Origin: Candidatus Gerdarchaeota archaeon
GTDB lineage: Archaea; Asgardarchaeota; Heimdallarchaeia; JABLTI01
Assembly (NCBI GenBank): GCA_016840945.1
Contig: JAEORJ010000085.1
Coordinates: forward strand, 1 to 12,309
Reading direction: 5' to 3'
DNA: 12,309 bases
Below the pieces are notes generated by a model. It did no database searches. It was not told the origin of the DNA and saw nothing but the letters and a program-made list of their open reading frames with translations. Position numbers and translations under genes: made by a program. Position 1 is the first letter of the stretch. Each line of letters opens with the position of its first letter. This document shows positions 11,800-12,309 of the stretch, piece by piece.

Positions 11800-12309
11800 T
11801 TGAAACTCGAAACTATAACTGATTTTGATGATCTTATTTTTGGTGCTAAAATCCTTGGTTGTGGAGGTGGCGGGGAAGAATCATTAGCTTGGTCTCGAGT
11901 TAATTATCTTTTTGAAAATAATCTTTCTGTTAATGTCATCTCTCCTGATGACTTACCTATTGATGCTCTCATTTGTATCTCTGGTATGGTTGGAGGTCGC
12001 TCAACTCCTGCCACACAAACTCACGTTTCTGGTCTTGAGAGAATTGATCCTTGGCCTATGTTTTCTGCTACAAAGTTGCTTCAAACCTACCTTCAAGAAG
12101 ACTTCCATTCTTTGATTTCCACTGAAATTGGTGCTGGTAATTTTCTTGTCCCCATTCTAGTTGCTTCTCGTTTTGGCATTTCTGTTATTGATGGTGATCT
12201 TTGTGGTCGTGCCAAACCTGAAATTAGTATTTCCACTACAAATCTTGCTGATATTCCTATCACTCCTCTTGCTATTGCTTCTACTTTTGGAGATGAATTG
12301 ATTCTTAAA
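11800..12309 (+). CDS. DUF917 / COG3535 protein (hydantoinase-like, S-methylthiohydantoin desulfurase family), 5' part
   Basis: The frame runs from TTG at 11800 to the window edge, 170 residues, against about 360 for the family, so the 3' half is missing. In-frame TAG at 11791 and the GGAG site fix the start. Hallmarks are the N-terminal glycine loop AKILGCGGGGEES (about 16-28), DDLPIDALICISGMVGG (about 49-65), the E-x-G-x-G-N-F-L motif (STEIGAGNFLVPILVA, about 110-125) and VIDGDLCGRAKPEISISTT (about 132-150), with TPLAIAS after it. Family members hydrolyse or desulfurise hydantoin-type rings and often sit beside hydantoinase genes; the substrate here is unknown. Cys in GCGGGG replaces the more usual Thr. 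It is cytoplasmic, with its own ribosome site after the terminator of the surface-protein gene. Confidence 0.88.
   Translation, partial: MKLETITDFDDLIFGAKILGCGGGGEESLAWSRVNYLFENNLSVNVISPDDLPIDALICISGMVGGRSTPATQTHVSGLERIDPWPMFSATKLLQTYLQEDFHSLISTEIGAGNFLVPILVASRFGISVIDGDLCGRAKPEISISTTNLADIPITPLAIASTFGDELILK

Noticed and set aside
11613..12115. Frames of 69 and 67 residues after the surface-protein gene
   Set aside because: The first spans the stop and terminator of the surface gene; the second is out of frame inside the DUF917 gene, which has clear family motifs.

Overview
The window is AT-rich archaeal DNA, very probably from an Asgard archaeon (Lokiarchaeia-like or a neighbouring class). 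The main reason is an intronless, full-length gene for a very eukaryote-like actin (1138-2277, minus strand), a lokiactin. Supporting signs are TATA/BRE-like promoters about 25-50 bases ahead of genes, short intergenic gaps, single-gene units, frequent TTG starts, and secreted proteins held by one C-terminal membrane helix. The class within Asgard cannot be fixed from the sequence alone.

Layout. 1-987: 3' end of a membrane-anchored outside protein with prenyltransferase/terpenoid-cyclase-like helical repeats. 988-1137: overlapping terminators for this gene and the convergent actin gene. 1138-2277: actin. 2278-2610: a divergent control region packed with inverted and direct repeats. 2611-3330: a small winged-helix regulator and a Nudix (ADP-ribose pyrophosphatase-type) hydrolase, in the same reading frame and separated only by one TGA codon. 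3383-3847: FMN-binding split-barrel (PNPOx-like) protein, perhaps the last gene of this operon. 3871-5001 (minus): secreted subtilisin-like protease with complete catalytic residues and a TTG start. 5002-5587: nearly 600 bases without a large gene, with several palindromes, a long stem and one possible micro-ORF. 5588-6076: GNAT acetyltransferase whose 5' end needs an ATT start or a one-base indel. 6160-6468: double zinc-ribbon protein. 6655-6795: a 46-residue secreted peptide with its own terminator. 6849-8591 (minus): a 580-residue protein with a duplicated winged-helix plus alpha/beta layout. 8592-9004: a divergent region with at least five inverted repeats, perhaps encoding a structured RNA. 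9005-11653: an 882-residue surface protein with three similar beta-rich units, two Ig-like domains, a Thr/Pro stalk and a C-terminal anchor. 11800-12309: 5' part of a DUF917 (hydantoinase-like) gene cut by the window end.

How the parts fit. No single pathway links all genes. Three themes stand out: cytoskeleton (actin, with an unusually palindromic control region shared with a regulator/Nudix pair); cell surface and secretion (two anchored outside proteins, a secreted protease and a secreted mini-peptide); and possible non-coding RNA or regulatory DNA in the two long intergenic regions. The most promising leads are the actin control region, the hairpin cluster at 8745-8914 and the small exported peptide next to the 580-residue DNA-binding-like protein.
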